NCBI RefSeq assembly: GCF_037042905.1
Contig: NC_087252.1
Coordinates: 18,617,701 to 18,681,700 of the forward strand
Source of the DNA: Lytechinus pictus
Taxonomy: Eukaryota > Echinodermata > Echinoidea > Temnopleuroida > Toxopneustidae
Reading direction: 5' to 3'
Length of the DNA stretch: 64,000 nt
The position numbers were made by a program, and so were the translations under genes. How positions within the stretch are numbered: position 1 is the stretch's first letter; each line of letters begins with the position of its first letter. The notes under the pieces are model-generated. The model worked only from the letters and a program-made list of their open reading frames with translations, searched no databases and was not told the origin of the DNA. Below, in pieces: positions 32,927 to 44,460 of the stretch.

Positions 32927-35412
32927 TGTGGCGTAACCGAGCTCTGTCGGGGGTAGCGTTCTGCCGTCTCGCAGTCTCCAGAACCCGGTCGACGCTTCTC
33001 CTCACTTTTATATCTCTTTTTGGGCAGGTTCGCTCACAAAAGTCTATTGTGGAACGTGGTACACTCTCTCACTCCTCTGAAATACACCGGATCACCCGCT
33101 CACTCACCCTAAATCATGCAAATGAAGCAACTTGGAAAGATATTCAGTATACAGTTCAACTTGATTTATTCGGAGCTTACATCTTACAACCGCACGCCAC
33201 CGCAGCTCCCAGCGAACTGACGTACTTCTCCAATAATCGCAAAGCATATCACAACTAAAATATCGCCCTCTACGATTAAACTATGAAATACATCTTAAAG
33301 GTATAACTCGTTATGCTACACAGCCCCTCCCCAAGTCTGGGCTGTCCTCGGACCAGGTATTAACAACAAAGCATAAACATGAATTTCTTTAAATGTTATC
33401 TCGCTCTTCCCAAGAATTATAGAAAACATTAAAACAATGTTAAAAATATACAGGTATATACATTGGCATTGTACATAAAGGAAGTACCGTTCGTAACAAC
33501 CAAAATAATCTATATACAGAAATAGATAGAAAGAGTAAAGAGAGTAGCATTGAGATCAGGAAAATGTCAAGAGAATTACATAAGAAAGGTTAGAAAATAG
33601 GAAAAGGAAGCATGGAAGCAAAAAATATAAAGAATACATCAAGGCATAAAACAACATGTTGAATACAAAATTCAAATGCGTCAGAGTCTGACTGTTTCTG
33701 GCACAAAGTAATATATAGCGAAAGTTCTGTCCAATATCTATTCTGCGGATTTCTATTATAGTGCTAGAGGATTCCTTCTTGGGAGTTTCTTCAAGGCGCA
33801 TGTCTAGAACTACTTTTCATCATCTCGATCTCTCTCTACAAAGACTTCTTTGGAGGCCAAGGCGTTACCCTGTCGTAACAATCAGCGGATGTGCATCCAA
33901 CGCAATTCCTTCGAACTATCTATCTGAAGAACAACATCACATGCCAGGTTACATTCCGACCTTGGTCACACTCCTACTTCCTGAAGAGTATGTCTTGCTT
34001 CATCTCCAGCTGTGCATCCTCCAATAGGACTTCTCCACACTAGACTTTGAAGCCACCGTTGACCAATCGGGCCGGTCGACTGACTGATGCTCTGCTTCCA
34101 AGATCTACCTGATCGAAGGTTCTTTCTGTTGGTATCTGCTCATTGCTAATGTCTAGTTCCACGGTAACCACCCTTGCCTCTGCAAAGATCCAACCAAGTG
34201 CCCGATGATCCGTCTTGATCTCCGCCCATAGAAGTTCTGTTGCACCTCCGAAATACTACCATGGCCCATGACTCCTTTTGAGCCCCATAGTAGTTTTTTA
34301 TCTGCTTTCTGAATGCAGTACCCCACTAGCATAGGATATGACTTGCTCCTTCCCGACATAGGACAGCTCCAGTTCCCTCGTTGCTAGTATCTGCATATCC
34401 AACAAGTACTTCTCTTCGACGTTCAGAGATCCCCATCTCCACGCTGCACTCATCCTGCAAGGAATTTCAGATCCATTCTTCATAGCCACTCGTCGTAGGC
34501 GCTATACATTTACATGTATAGGCGCTATCCACGCTGTCGTCTACACACCGACTCAATAGGCGCTATTCACCCACGTGTATAGGCGCTATCTCCGCCACAC
34601 ACACTCAAGGCGCTATTCACCAACGTATGTAGGCGCTATCTCCGCCACACACACCCAAGGCGCCATTCACCAACGTGTGTAGGCGCTATCTCCGCCACAC
34701 ACACCCAAGGCGCCATTCACCAACGTGTGTAGGCACTATCTCCGCCACACACCCCCAGGGCGCCATTCACCAACGTGTGTAGGCACTCTCTTCTTGCCTC
34801 TCTCCAGGCACCCTTCCTAGCCGCTATACATTAACGTGCATGGGCGCTACCTCCGCCACACACACTCAGGGCGCTATTCACCAACGTGCATAGGCGCTCT
34901 CTTCTTGCCTCTCTCCTGGCAATCTTCATAGGCGATATACGTGGCGCTCCCTGTAATACAGGCGCCTAAGTTGTCTGAGCTTCCAATACCACGTTGTTCA
35001 ATTCCACCGCGGCCACCAGTGTGGCGTAACCGAGCTCTGTCGGGGGTATCATTCTGCCGTCTCGCAGTCTCCAGAACCCGGTCGACGCTTCTCCTCACTT
35101 TTATATCTCTTTTTGGGCAGGTTCGCTCACAAAAGTCTATTGTGCAACGTGGTACACTCTCTCACTCCTCTGAAATACACCGGATCACCCGCTCACTCAC
35201 CCTAAATCATGCAAATGAAGCAACTTGGGAGATATTCAGTATACAGTTCAACTTGATTTATTCGGAGCTTACATCTTACAACCGCACGCCACCGCAGCTC
35301 CCAGCGAACTGACGTACTTCTCCAATAATCGCAAAGCATATCACAACTAAAATATCGCCCTCTACGATTAAACTATGAAATACATCTTAAAGGTATAACT
35401 CGTTATGCTACA
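32927..35412 (-). mobile_element. Small non-autonomous LTR retrotransposon
   Basis: Two direct repeats of 394 and 393 bp (32927-33320 and 35020-35412) begin TGTGGCGTAAC and end GTTATGCTACA, and differ at only a few positions. ATAT flanks both sides (32923-32926 and 35413-35416), a 4 bp target duplication. Orientation is minus: next to the right LTR the minus strand reads TGGTGGCCGCGGTGGAATTG, a primer site complementary to a tRNA 3' end (with a T-loop-like TTCAATT). Next to the left LTR the minus strand has the purine tract GGGGAGGGG. The 1.7 kb interior has no protease, RT or integrase that I can recognise, only unassigned ORFs near 34153-34489 and a minisatellite. It is therefore a TRIM/LARD-like dependent element. 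The near-identical LTRs suggest a recent insertion. Confidence 0.88.
34505..34945 (+). repeat. 50 bp minisatellite inside the LTR element
   Basis: Units of exactly 50 bp start AGGCGCTATCTCCGCCACAC and end CACCAACGTGTGT, at 34581, 34631, 34681 and 34731, with degenerate units on both sides (34505-34580 and 34781-34945). Each unit contains two GGCGC(T/C)ATT/C boxes. Confidence 0.9.
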
Positions 35413-36317
35413 ATATGTTGTTACCGTGGCTTTCTGATACAGGCATAAAATACGTAGTGCACATCTTCACCTCAAGACTAAAGTGTGTGCCATATTTCAT
35501 AAGAATTGGTCAAGAACTAAGGAAGTAGTTGGAACTGCAAGATGTTTACATATTTTTTCCATAATATAATGTTACCACGGTAACACAATTTTCGACACAT
35601 GCAAAAATGTGTCTTGTACATCTTCATCTCAAGACTATTGTCTGTTCCAAATTTCAAGAGAATTGGTTAAGAACTGAGGAAGTAGTTGGAACTGCAAGAT
35701 TTTTACATAACTTTTGTCATAATACACCGTTACTATGGAAACACAATTTCCGAAACATGCAAAAATGTGTCTTGCGCATTTTCATCTCAAAACTAATGTA
35801 TGTGCCAAATATCATGAGAAATGGAGGAAAAATGATAAAGTAATTCAAACCACGCGATATTTACCTAATTTTTGTTATTCAATAAACACATGCAAAAATG
35901 TCTCGCACGTTTTTACCTCAAAACCAATATGTGATTCAACTTCATGAAAATTGGTAGAAAACTTATGAGCGGCAAAACTTTGGCCATGATATACCGTTAC
36001 CATGGCATCACGATTTCAGAAAAAGTAAATAAAATGTTTCTTACACATCCTTAAGACCAATGTGTGTTCAAAGTTTCATGAGAATCGGTTAAAAACGGAG
36101 GAAGTAGCTCGAAATGCAAGATAGGTGTAAATTCTAAAAAAAATGTTGGCCATGATTTGTTTGATTTAGGCTTAACTAACCCCTGCGCGAGTCTAAGTTT
36201 TTGAGGATGTATTACCACACTTAGACCAGGGTTAACTTAAACCTAGATTTAAATATGGCGGTGTATTACCACACTTAGACTAGAGTTAGGTTAAACCAGG
36301 CTATCGGAATACGGGCC

Positions 36318-37879
36318 TGTCTGTTGGCGCTAACACACTCTAACTAATCTTACAAGATTTTGACCATGACAAATCCATGTTTAGGTTATTGCAACGTTAT
36401 ATCCCCTTCATCATGAGAGCATGGTTATAATACGTCCTTTTATGAATTGTATGATACCAATGACTCAATGGTTATAACTTTGGTCATAAACCAAGCAAAG
36501 TATCATTTGAATACACGTGCATGAATATGTGTGTGGCCAGTGAGGGGGTCATATATAGGAATTTTCATGGAAGCGGAGTATAATTTTAGTGAAAATATTA
36601 TTATTTGCACCCTGCTTGTTCACGTAATATATATTTTCCGTATTTCGTAAGAACAAGCAGGTTCTGACAATTTATCTGTTTAAGTGTATCTTTATATCAT
36701 TAACCCCCCCCAAAAAAACTGCATTTTAAGTGTAATTTTTGAAATGAAGTAATTCATGACATTTAGGTGATGACATCACTATGATCTCAGTAAAAGATGC
36801 GCCTTTTGCCATTCAAATTAATGCGCAAATATATTTAAGTATAAGTGCGCATAGCGATGCTTGAATTCGCATGTAATACGGCCTCGTATTACGTGGTTGA
36901 AATCAGCAAAAGACAAAAAAAAAAAATAGCAGGGGGACCTCGGCGACCCTGCACATGGCTCTGCGCTGATCGAGCTAGCCGCTCCTACCGGCAGAGAAGT
37001 TCAGGACTGACGTGCATCGGAACGATAAATCACAAATTTGAGGGTCTCCGGAACGGAGAAAAATAAGAATTTTTATATCCCTTACTGAAAATTTGTTGCT
37101 ATTTGATTGGTCGAGAGCCCTTCACGTGACTAATCATAATTTAACCAGAAAAATTAAATTCATCGGAGATCAAAATAGTTCGTGACAACAGAGTAACATT
37201 TATTTGTTTTTTGGCTATTTTGCGTCCAACTGGAAACCACGCAATCACTCGGGTACAGCTCACGACGGACTACCTTAACTGGGCAAGTCTAGTGATGCAA
37301 CGGCTCAGACGCTTTATCAGGGGTCTGCTGAGCGCAGCGCAAGCACATGTAAAATGCAATGTTAAGATGAATCATAAACTCCGATAAATAACTGTCAATG
37401 TGAAATCACGTCTTGCTTGGTTACAATGAATCTGTATGCTGAAAACAAAATTAATGATGGCCACCTTTCGATCATCGAATGATTTGGGCTGCTTGATTTT
37501 AGTTCACAACCGGTAAATGGAATTAATAGAAGATCGATCTCACTAGTCATGCTAGTACAGCCGCCGCGACGCGCAACACCGAACCACCCTGAGTGATGCT
37601 TGGGAGCCGACGGCAACAGCGCGAAGTCTACATGTATTCAGGAGCCGGCTAGCTAGCTTAGAATGATAAGCCAATTTTGCTTAAATTAGAGCTACGCCGA
37701 CCTAGATTTTGTCCAGATCATGTAGATGGTCAATTAAGAAAAGATAACCAATATTTTTCGTTTAAACTTTAATTATTGAAGGGATATAAAACAAATATAC
37801 TGGGCCTTTCTTTCGAAAGTGTAGTGGAAATATTTTATCGTCTGTTGGTCCGGCAATATTACTATTTTCGGCTTATATG
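36318..37879. other. No recognised gene
   Basis: Holds a short hairpin at 36611-36665 (CCTGCTTGTTC with GAACAAGCAGG) and another around GTAATACGGCCTCGTATTAC (36873-36892). ORFs at 36845-37066 and 37395-37616 have no recognisable motif. Confidence 0.4.
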
Positions 37880-38830
37880 AATCAGTCGTGTCGCGTGCGC
37901 GTGCGAAATCGATCGGGTTTTGGATTTCGATGCGATTTTTTTTCTAACGGTGTCTTCAACGGGACATCCACGCTGGGAAAATAAAATGAAATTGAAATTC
38001 GAGTTTCGTTTTAAGCCGGCAAGTGCCTTAAATAAAATGTACTGGACTACTGTTTTAACATAACAAACAAGCGAATTTTGACTACTGTTTTTTTTTAACA
38101 AAATCACATTCTACATATTTGACCTAATTTTTGTTGAATTTTTTCTACATCCCACATCGTTATTTCCCATTTACTCCAACATGTACTTCTCTCTCTGCAC
38201 ACTCGATTTTGATCGTGAGGTTCTGAACTGAAGTTATTGGTCACAAACACACGAACTTCTAAGATTTACGGTATCCTTAAAAAAGATTCTTGTCCAAGTC
38301 GTGTTTACTTATTTTGCCGTGCTTTTTGCATTATACGCTTCGTTGTAAATATACGTCATATATGCATGATTCCTTTTAATTTCGTTTCGTATTTCTATCG
38401 TCTCTTCTCTCGATTTAGCCTCTTGACACCTAACTTGTGTATAATGTAAAAAGCTTGGCAAAAAAGTAAACACGACTTGTATCGACAAGAATCTTTTTAA
38501 GGATACCGTAGACATTAGAAGTTCGTGTGTTTGTGACACACTCGAAGAATCAAAAGTATTTTATTGTGGTCATCATTGTAAAGGGAAAGTATTGCTTATC
38601 AGAAGTATTAGAGTTTGCAGAAATCAGCTCTAAAAAATGATTTATTTTCATGCCATATTAATACCTTCAGCGGTCCTCCGGCGAGCTCCAGTATGAGTGA
38701 CGTCACACAGTGAGCAGCTGAGCTGACAGCAGCCAATTGAAGACGATCTTTCAAATCGGCTTTTTTGCTCTTAAAATTGTTTATTCGTCATAAGATTGGT
38801 CTTATTATACAGATAAAAGTTTGAAATTTC
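37880..38830 (+). repeat. Partial second copy of the foldback arm
   Basis: 37905-38090 matches 3270-3455 of the left foldback arm (TTCTAACGGTGTCTTCA, GCTGGGAAAATAAAATGAAA, CGTTTTAAGCCGGCAAGTG), and 38743-38825 matches 4235-4330 (AAGACGATCTTTC, ATAAGATTGGTCTTATT) in the same order. Between them are unrelated sequence and a nested MITE. The matching opposite arm was not found, so this copy is truncated or rearranged. Confidence 0.7.
38239..38537. mobile_element. Palindromic MITE, about 300 bp
   Basis: GTCACAAACACACGAACTTC at the left is complementary to the right end, GAAGTTCGTGTGTTTGTGAC. Arms of about 97 bases (38239-38335 and 38440-38537) enclose a 104-base loop. The single-strand form would be a strong hairpin. 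Overlapping ORFs are incidental. Confidence 0.8.
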
Positions 38831-39106
38831 TAAACAGAAATATAAAATGCACATTAAAGTGACGTATTTTGGTAATCGATATTTAACTTAGAAAAAATGA
38901 TTATTTTCTTTTCAAGAAATATATGTGAATAAACAAAGCATTTTTTCACACAGAAATCACACTTGTGTCACATTGATATTACAACCAATACAAAGCACAA
39001 ACATTCTCCTCACGACTGAACAAAAATTGTGAAATTTCATTCCGTAGCAAAGTCAGGAACCACAAAAAACACGGCAATGTCCATCACGAAATGATTGGAA
39101 TTGCAG

Positions 39107-39552
39107 TAGACCAAGAGCTTCGGTGTCTGTTTTATTGGTTGTTCCGCTGTTTGGTTGTTCCAACTCCGTTGGCTCCACTCACCAATAACAAAGACCGAAG
39201 TTCTAACTCGATCTGTACAGGAACTCAATGGCAATATGTTTATGTATTAAGTTTGGATAACCCAGGGAAGTGGGAGTTGCGCGACAGCCGAATTAAGTCA
39301 CTGTTTTTTCCCCTGTTAGTTCATTTTTCTCGTTTTGGCGCATTTCAAGCCAAAACGGAATAATAATCTTTATTTTGGCCCAGTTCTTTTTATATATTAT
39401 GAAATAAAGACAAAAATCGATGAGCCCCATGGGGGGATTTTGCATTGTTTACCCCCTAATGGCGGTTGCACAATCGCGATCCGCCTGTGTACGAGGAGAA
39501 AAAAAATCAGAATGTTAAAAACACCTCGAAACAGACGGCTGTCAGCTGTCTA
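39107..39552. mobile_element. MITE with 9 bp target duplication, copy 2
   Basis: This 446 bp relative of 3791-4220 starts TAGACCAAGAGCTTCGG and ends CAGCTGTCTA. It is flanked by a perfect 9 bp duplication, GAATTGCAG (39098-39106 and 39553-39561). Shared internal landmarks include TGTTGTTCCGCTG-like words, AACTCCGTTGGCTCCACTCACC, GATCTGTACAGG, and the terminal hairpin with CAGACGGCT. Confidence 0.85.
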
Positions 39553-39899
39553 GAATTGCAGTAGAATTGCCGAAGCAGTTTGATTAGGCAACAGCGCCTT
39601 ACGGACTTTGTGTGATGTACCTTAAAAACCCTGAAGAGGATACCAAACGGTCTGTGGCAAAAGCTGTAAGATCATATGTTTTGATGTGTGCGGGGACCCT
39701 ATGTCGATTTAAAAAAAATTATATTCCTTTCCCGTTCCTACCCAGCTTTATTCTCTTTTCATTTCCATGTGAAATTCTATTCAGACCTGTATTCGAATCT
39801 TACTTCGTAATTACTGCTTTTGATTTTTAAGTTATTGATTACACCCCGGATTACACTTATTTGGGCAGGGATATGGGAGGGGAGAGGATGAGTTACATG

Positions 39900-40442
39900 T
39901 ACATGTCAAGTCCACATCAAATAAAATGTATTTGAATAGAGTAATTTAGTTTTTTTATACACAAAACAATGATGTGCAAATTAGAGTTGATTATGTCACT
40001 CACATCACATTCCTTTCTAATTTTTTTTCCCATTTTATTATAATAATTTTTTTTTCAGATTTGATAAGAGGAAACTTTTCATCGGATCACAATAGGTTAC
40101 ATCTATGGTAACTCCAAATGTTATTTGGAGGAATAAAAATTCCTGAAAAAATTGGTTAAAGAAAATAATTACAAAATTAAAATATTCAATATACATGTCA
40201 TGTATATGTATCAAACAACAAAATACAAAAGAAATACATGTAAATGTGTGTGACATAATCGGTTAGTTTAATTTGCACATCGACAGAGATGAGCATATCA
40301 TCCTTTTGTAAAATTAAGCAAATTTTCTCAATGTTAAAATGGTTATTTATAAAATTTAAATAAAAGTTTTTATCAAATTTCCGCAATATTTTTTTTTTTT
40401 AATCTAAATTATTTTTTGGGTTGGGTGGACTTCTCCTTTACT
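39900..40442. mobile_element. Short copy of the TTAA-type inverted-repeat element
   Basis: The left end has CATGTCAAGTCCAC (about 39900) and the right end GGGTGGACTTCTCCTTTA (about 40442). The arms, with CACAAAACAATGATGTGCAAAT and its counterpart near 40260-40310, match those at 15596-15870 and 20700-21000 but diverge more. About 540 bp, no coding capacity. Confidence 0.65.
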
Positions 40443-40787
40443 CTTACATGGAATTCAAGGAATGCATAGCAATATTTATCCAGAAACAAATTTGTCTTAA
40501 ACTATGAATATCAGTAAGTGGACACATGTTCACTTTCCTTTCATCCAGGCATCTCTCGCACTTTCACCAGGCTTACAGTCTTATAAAAAATGATGAATTA
40601 GTTATGATACCATCACACAACTGCACACAACATTCACAGTGCTTCATAATAAATAGTTCACTTCTGTTCATACATGCAAAAAATATTGTGGAAAACAAAA
40701 ATAAGGCGTACCCATATTCAAATACCATTTAAAAGGACAAATATATTTATCTTTCGAGAAAAAATTGTGACGATATATACATGATAC
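40443..40787. other. No recognised feature
   Basis: AT-rich spacer between the TTAA-type element and the 3' tail of LINE 2. Confidence 0.4.
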
Positions 40788-41329
40788 TTAGATAGATAGA
40801 TACATTTTATTTTCACACGGTAAAAAACCCAAACAGATACAGAGTCTGATTTGCATTGGGGCAGTGCCATGAATAAAATGTACAAAGTAAAGGCATCCAA
40901 TCTTAGTATACATGAATAACACATAAAACATTATAATAGTAATTATTACCTTAATACCAAGTGATAATACAAAGAAGGTTAGTTTATACAAATAATTATG
41001 AATTATAATATAATGATAAGTTGAAAATACACAGAATGCATTCAATATGAATGCATAATACAGAAAATATAATATTATTATAGGTTGAAATATTATTCAG
41101 ATACATAATTATAAATGAATTAATTTGAATTACTGATAAAAAAAACTTTGTATAACAACACTGCACACTCACCCTTACACACAAACAGATACACACACAC
41201 CATACACCCTTCCAAACACCCGTCATCATTAAGTCTCATCCCTGTGATATAATGCATACAGGTATAATGGGTAAAAAATCATGTAAAACATAAAAAAAAG
41301 TCCCACTTAGGCGAGTTACCCCTCCGCCC

Positions 41330-42119
41330 ACCAACCTATCCCTTTGTCATGTTTGTGATATTTCCTTAAATTAGCTAAAGCCCTTTTGAAACTTGTAGTG
41401 GTATTACATTGTTGCATTTGAATTGGTAGTGAGTTCCAGCATTGAGCCCCCCTGAACGAAAAAGTTTTCTTACCAGATGCGGTTTTTGCTTGGGGGATAT
41501 TTAAAGTTAGTGGAAATGGGGTCCGTTGCAGAAAGAGTTGCGTTTAAACGCAAGTCAAAAAATCAATCGCAAGTCCCAAATGCGCGCTGTTGATTGGTTG
41601 AAAATCAAGTTGCGCATGATTTTTAGAGTTGCGATTGATTGCAACTCTTTCTGCAACGGGCCCCTGACCGTGTATTATATGTATGCCTATAAAATTAAAA
41701 TCTTTCAATTAAATATGTCGGTGCCTGTCCTGTTATTATATTAAACATCATTATAGCAATGTTGTCACTTCTGTTTTCTGCGTTACCCATTTTTATTTAT
41801 TTAAATTTTCTTTGGAAGATGAATACCATGGAGATCGATTTATTATTCAGGCAGCCCTATTTTGTAGCTTTTGAAGAACTTTCTGATCAATCTACCCGCA
41901 GTTACCCCATACAGCATCACAATAGTTAAAATGTGACATTATCAGGGAATTATAAACAATGATCAGATCATTTTCGTCGACGAAGTTCTTTATAGACTTT
42001 AACATGAATAAAGCACAATTTACTTTCTTCTGAACAAAATTAATATGGTTTTGCCATGTTAAATTAGTATTAAGAATAACACCTAAACACATGTAGTTAC
42101 ATTCATCTACCTTACGCAA
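41330..42119 (-). pseudogene. LINE 2, post-RT and C-terminal region
   Basis: 42119-41892 gives YMCLGVILNTNLTWQNHI and a thumb-type helix region (SLIMSHFNYCDAVWGNCG). After stops, 41480-41335 gives GAQCWNSLPIQM and TTSFKRALANLRKY, the CR1/L2 C-terminal signature. A palindromic MITE lies between the two parts. Confidence 0.75.
41519..41667. mobile_element. Palindromic MITE, about 150 bp
   Basis: GGGTCCGTTGCAGAAAGAGT at the left is complementary to ACTCTTTCTGCAACGGGCCC at the right. The inner arms contain TTGCGTTTAAACGC and GATTGATTGCAACTC. It is nested in LINE 2. Confidence 0.8.
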
Positions 42120-42129
42120 TGGATTGTTA

Positions 42130-42530
42130 TCAATAATGCAGTAATGCAGTCACGATGGCATTTTCCCACATTTCAGGAACTTCACCGAATATAAAAGACA
42201 AGTTTATTATATGTGTTAAGGGCTGAGTAATATATTCGGCAACTAATTTGATCAATTTAGCGGGTAACAAATCGCGCCCCATAGCTTTATCATTTGGTAA
42301 ATTCAAGATATACCTATACACCTCACTTTCATTTACCAGTGTAAAATGAAACTGTGTATTTTGAGGCAAACAATGGAAAAAATACGTAAGATCGGAATTA
42401 ACTGTGGGCTCTATAATTGAATTTGCTAACTGGGGTCCTATATTAACAAAATGTTCATTTAATCTTTCGGCAATCAGAATAGGATCATGAATATCAATAT
42501 CATCAAAACGGTATTTCATTTTATTTATTG
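42130..42530 (-). pseudogene. LINE 2, N-terminal part of the RT domain
   Basis: A 129-codon minus-strand frame: FVNIGPQLANS, then NDKAMGRDLLPAKLIKLVAE (the conserved K-A-x-G-x-D box) and FGEVPEMWENAIV. It ends just before RT motif A, where a deletion removes the catalytic core. Upstream, to about 42660, frame-broken coding sequence continues (KNYFQTKI, KGDVKETW). Confidence 0.8.
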
Positions 42531-42664
42531 TTTCTATTCAATAGCATATTAAGATTTTTCTATGTTTCTTTTACATCGCCTTTCGAAGTCTTTATTTTTG
42601 TTTGAAAGTAATTCTTTTTCTTTTACTTCAGTTTTGTTGTTACAAAATTCCTCATTTTCTTATA

Positions 42665-43670
42665 CAGCGCGTCCCCCCAAAAATGTCCCTCTGATATGAG
42701 TCTGAATTACTTCCAAACTTGAAAATTATTCTCAATTAAATGTGTGGATATAGGAAGCTCATCTCATGTTCTAACCTCTATAAAAATGTCTTTGGTCTCG
42801 CTTCAGTGGTTTTGAATACACAGTTTATAATGTATCGGCAGTGCTTTTCAGCCCATTGCAAGTTTATATGCATGCAGCACTGCTGTGCGTTCTGCACTTT
42901 CCAGCATATCAACACAACCCCCTTTGACCATTCTGACCAAGGAATTCCCTGATCTGACCGGGGAAATCTCCATGATCTACCCAGGCTCATCAAATCACAA
43001 TCTTGAGCATGTTCAGAAGGGCAACAACAGTGTTTGACAGTTAATTTCATGTTTGATAATGAGAGATGCACAATGATGGAGACAACAGGTCATGTCTGTT
43101 TCAAGCTTAATTCAAAGAATATTGCATTTCTGTTTTCATTACCATTCTTTTTTTAATTGATAAGCTACTGACGTCAAGTTAATTATATGTACAATTGTAC
43201 ATGTACCCTTTCAAATCCCCTCCCCTCCATTGTTCACCTTATTTTACTCTTCCATCATTCATAATTTCTTTCAAGTTGATGCACTGATTCCCCTTAATCA
43301 TGTTAATCATCAAACAAACTTCATTTTTGAAATTTCTTGTCCTTCTGAACATGCCAAAGTTTAATATTTGAGGAGTCTGGATAGGATTAGGGGAAGTGTA
43401 AATGCTCAGGTCCTGGGTGTAAGAATGGGGGTTAACATGCCATAGACAATGCAGAAATACATCAATGCTGCAAACTTGGAATGGGCAAAAATGCACCGCT
43501 GTTACGTAGCAAAGTGTATATTCAAAACCGCTGAAGCAAGACCAATGAAATTTTCATAGAAGTTAGATTATAAAATGAGCTATCTACTCCTGTACTTTTA
43601 ATTGAGAATACTACCACATTTTTGGAATTAATTCGACCCTCTGTCAGAGGGACATTTTTTTGGGACGCGC
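42665..43670. mobile_element. DNA transposon with long inverted repeats, 1.0 kb
   Basis: Ends CAGCGCGTCCCCCCAAAAAT and, in reverse complement on the right, AGCGCGTCCCAAAAAAATGT, followed on both sides by GTCCCTCTGA. The arms continue for roughly 230 bases (TTCTCAATTAAA, GTCTTGCTTCAG-like and GGTTTTGAATA are shared). TA flanks each side (42663-42664 and 43671-43672). No transposase: the 97 aa minus-strand ORF at 42778-43071 is not recognised. It interrupts LINE 2. Confidence 0.8.
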
Positions 43671-43689
43671 TATGCTTTCCAATCTTCAT

Positions 43690-43840
43690 CCTGATTATCA
43701 TTAACTGCTTTTCTTTTCATGCTGTCTCTTTTACGAATCATTGCCAGAATATCTGCATCAATCCATGGCAGGCTGTCCCTTTTTATCTTCTTTTTTCTTA
43801 ATGGGGCAAATTTATTACACGATAACGAAAAAGATAAAAA
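43690..43840 (-). pseudogene. LINE 2 linker between endonuclease and RT
   Basis: The minus strand encodes CNKFAPLRKKKIKRDSLPWI followed by DADILAMIRKRD, equivalent to the PWI box of LINE 1 (KYAPIKQRRVKQRCCPWITS). It lies between two insertions and stops near 43680. Confidence 0.75.
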
Positions 43841-43849
43841 TAAATGAGT

Positions 43850-44060
43850 TCAATGTCTTTATTAAAAAAAGCTAGCAAATCTGCCTCATTTGCATATTAT
43901 GCAAATAAGTATCCTTATATTAAAATGTCAAGAGATTTTGATTTTTCTTGATGAATAAAAAAGTTCAATGTTTTTATTAAAAAAAAGATAGCAAGTCTGC
44001 CTCATTTGCATATTAAGCAAATAAGTATCCTTTTATGAAAATGTCAAGAAATTTTGATTT
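43850..44060 (+). repeat. Two direct repeats of about 118 bp
   Basis: TTTATTAAAAAAAGCTAGCA with GCCTCATTTGCATATTATGC and ATGTCAAGAGATTTTGATTT is repeated with few changes starting near 43975. Both copies carry the ATTTGCAT octamer. Confidence 0.75.
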
Positions 44061-44354
44061 TTATCACATTGACTGCAGTAAAAACATTTCAGTTTTTTAA
44101 ATTAATATGCTGCTATCACTAAGCATTCAAATCTATCCTAATATGATTTATATTCAAGGAAAAATACTGGAAATATGTTCTTCGCTTCCTAAGCCGCTTT
44201 GTTAGTCTGACAAGATGATGGGATTGTCAAAAACAAAGCACAGTATTTGAATTGGTGCGTAGTTTATTAAAGCTGACAACTCTTTCTTATATGGATGGAA
44301 ACGACTTAGACTTTCTTAAAATTTCACCGTATAAAGGAAGGCTAGGAAAATCAA

Positions 44355-44460
44355 ACTTATGGCAGGAAAGATCTGATGAGTAGTCTCATTAAGAAGTGTA
44401 GCAGAGATTCCGTCTGGCCTGGTAGCTTCATGCAGATAGTTTTCTTTAACAATTTCTTCA
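44355..44460 (-). pseudogene. Fragment of another LINE reverse transcriptase
   Basis: A minus-strand frame reads ENYLHEATRPDGISATLLNE, matching the conserved region before RT motif A of LINEs (usually a K-A-x-G-P-D-G-I-type string). It is about 30 codons long with frame breaks around it; no other part of that element was identified. Confidence 0.5.

Larger units (their letters stand above)
32660..36160. repeat. About 155 bp tandem repeat with X-box-like palindromes
   Basis: Units with a GTTACCATGGCAACACAATTT-like start, then CATGCAAAAATGTGTCT, ATCTTCACCTCAAGACTAA, and ATTTCATGAGAATTGGTTAA with AACTGAGGAAGTAGTT. Units lie at about 32660-32926 and, after the LTR insertion, at 35413-36160. Palindrome positions: 32765-32778, 35420-35433 (degenerate), 35571-35584, 35729-35742 and 35996-36009. 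GTTACCATGGCAAC and GTTACCACGGTAAC fit the RFX X-box consensus GTNRCC(N2)RGYAAC. Confidence 0.7.
31824..36317. mobile_element. Inverted-repeat element with GGCCCGTATTC ends
   Basis: GGCCCGTATTCTGATAGC at 31824 is matched by GCTATCGGAATACGGGCC ending at 36317, with similarity continuing through CAGGTTTAA-like sequence and the CTTAGACTAGAG/TATTACCACAC words repeated near 36205-36290. The interior is largely a tandem repeat (listed separately) interrupted by an LTR element and a small MITE. No transposase. Target duplication not established. Confidence 0.6.

Noticed and set aside
34581..34780. Regular 50 bp repeats, considered as a CRISPR array
   Set aside because: Units are contiguous with no variable spacers, inside a eukaryotic LTR element; it is a minisatellite.
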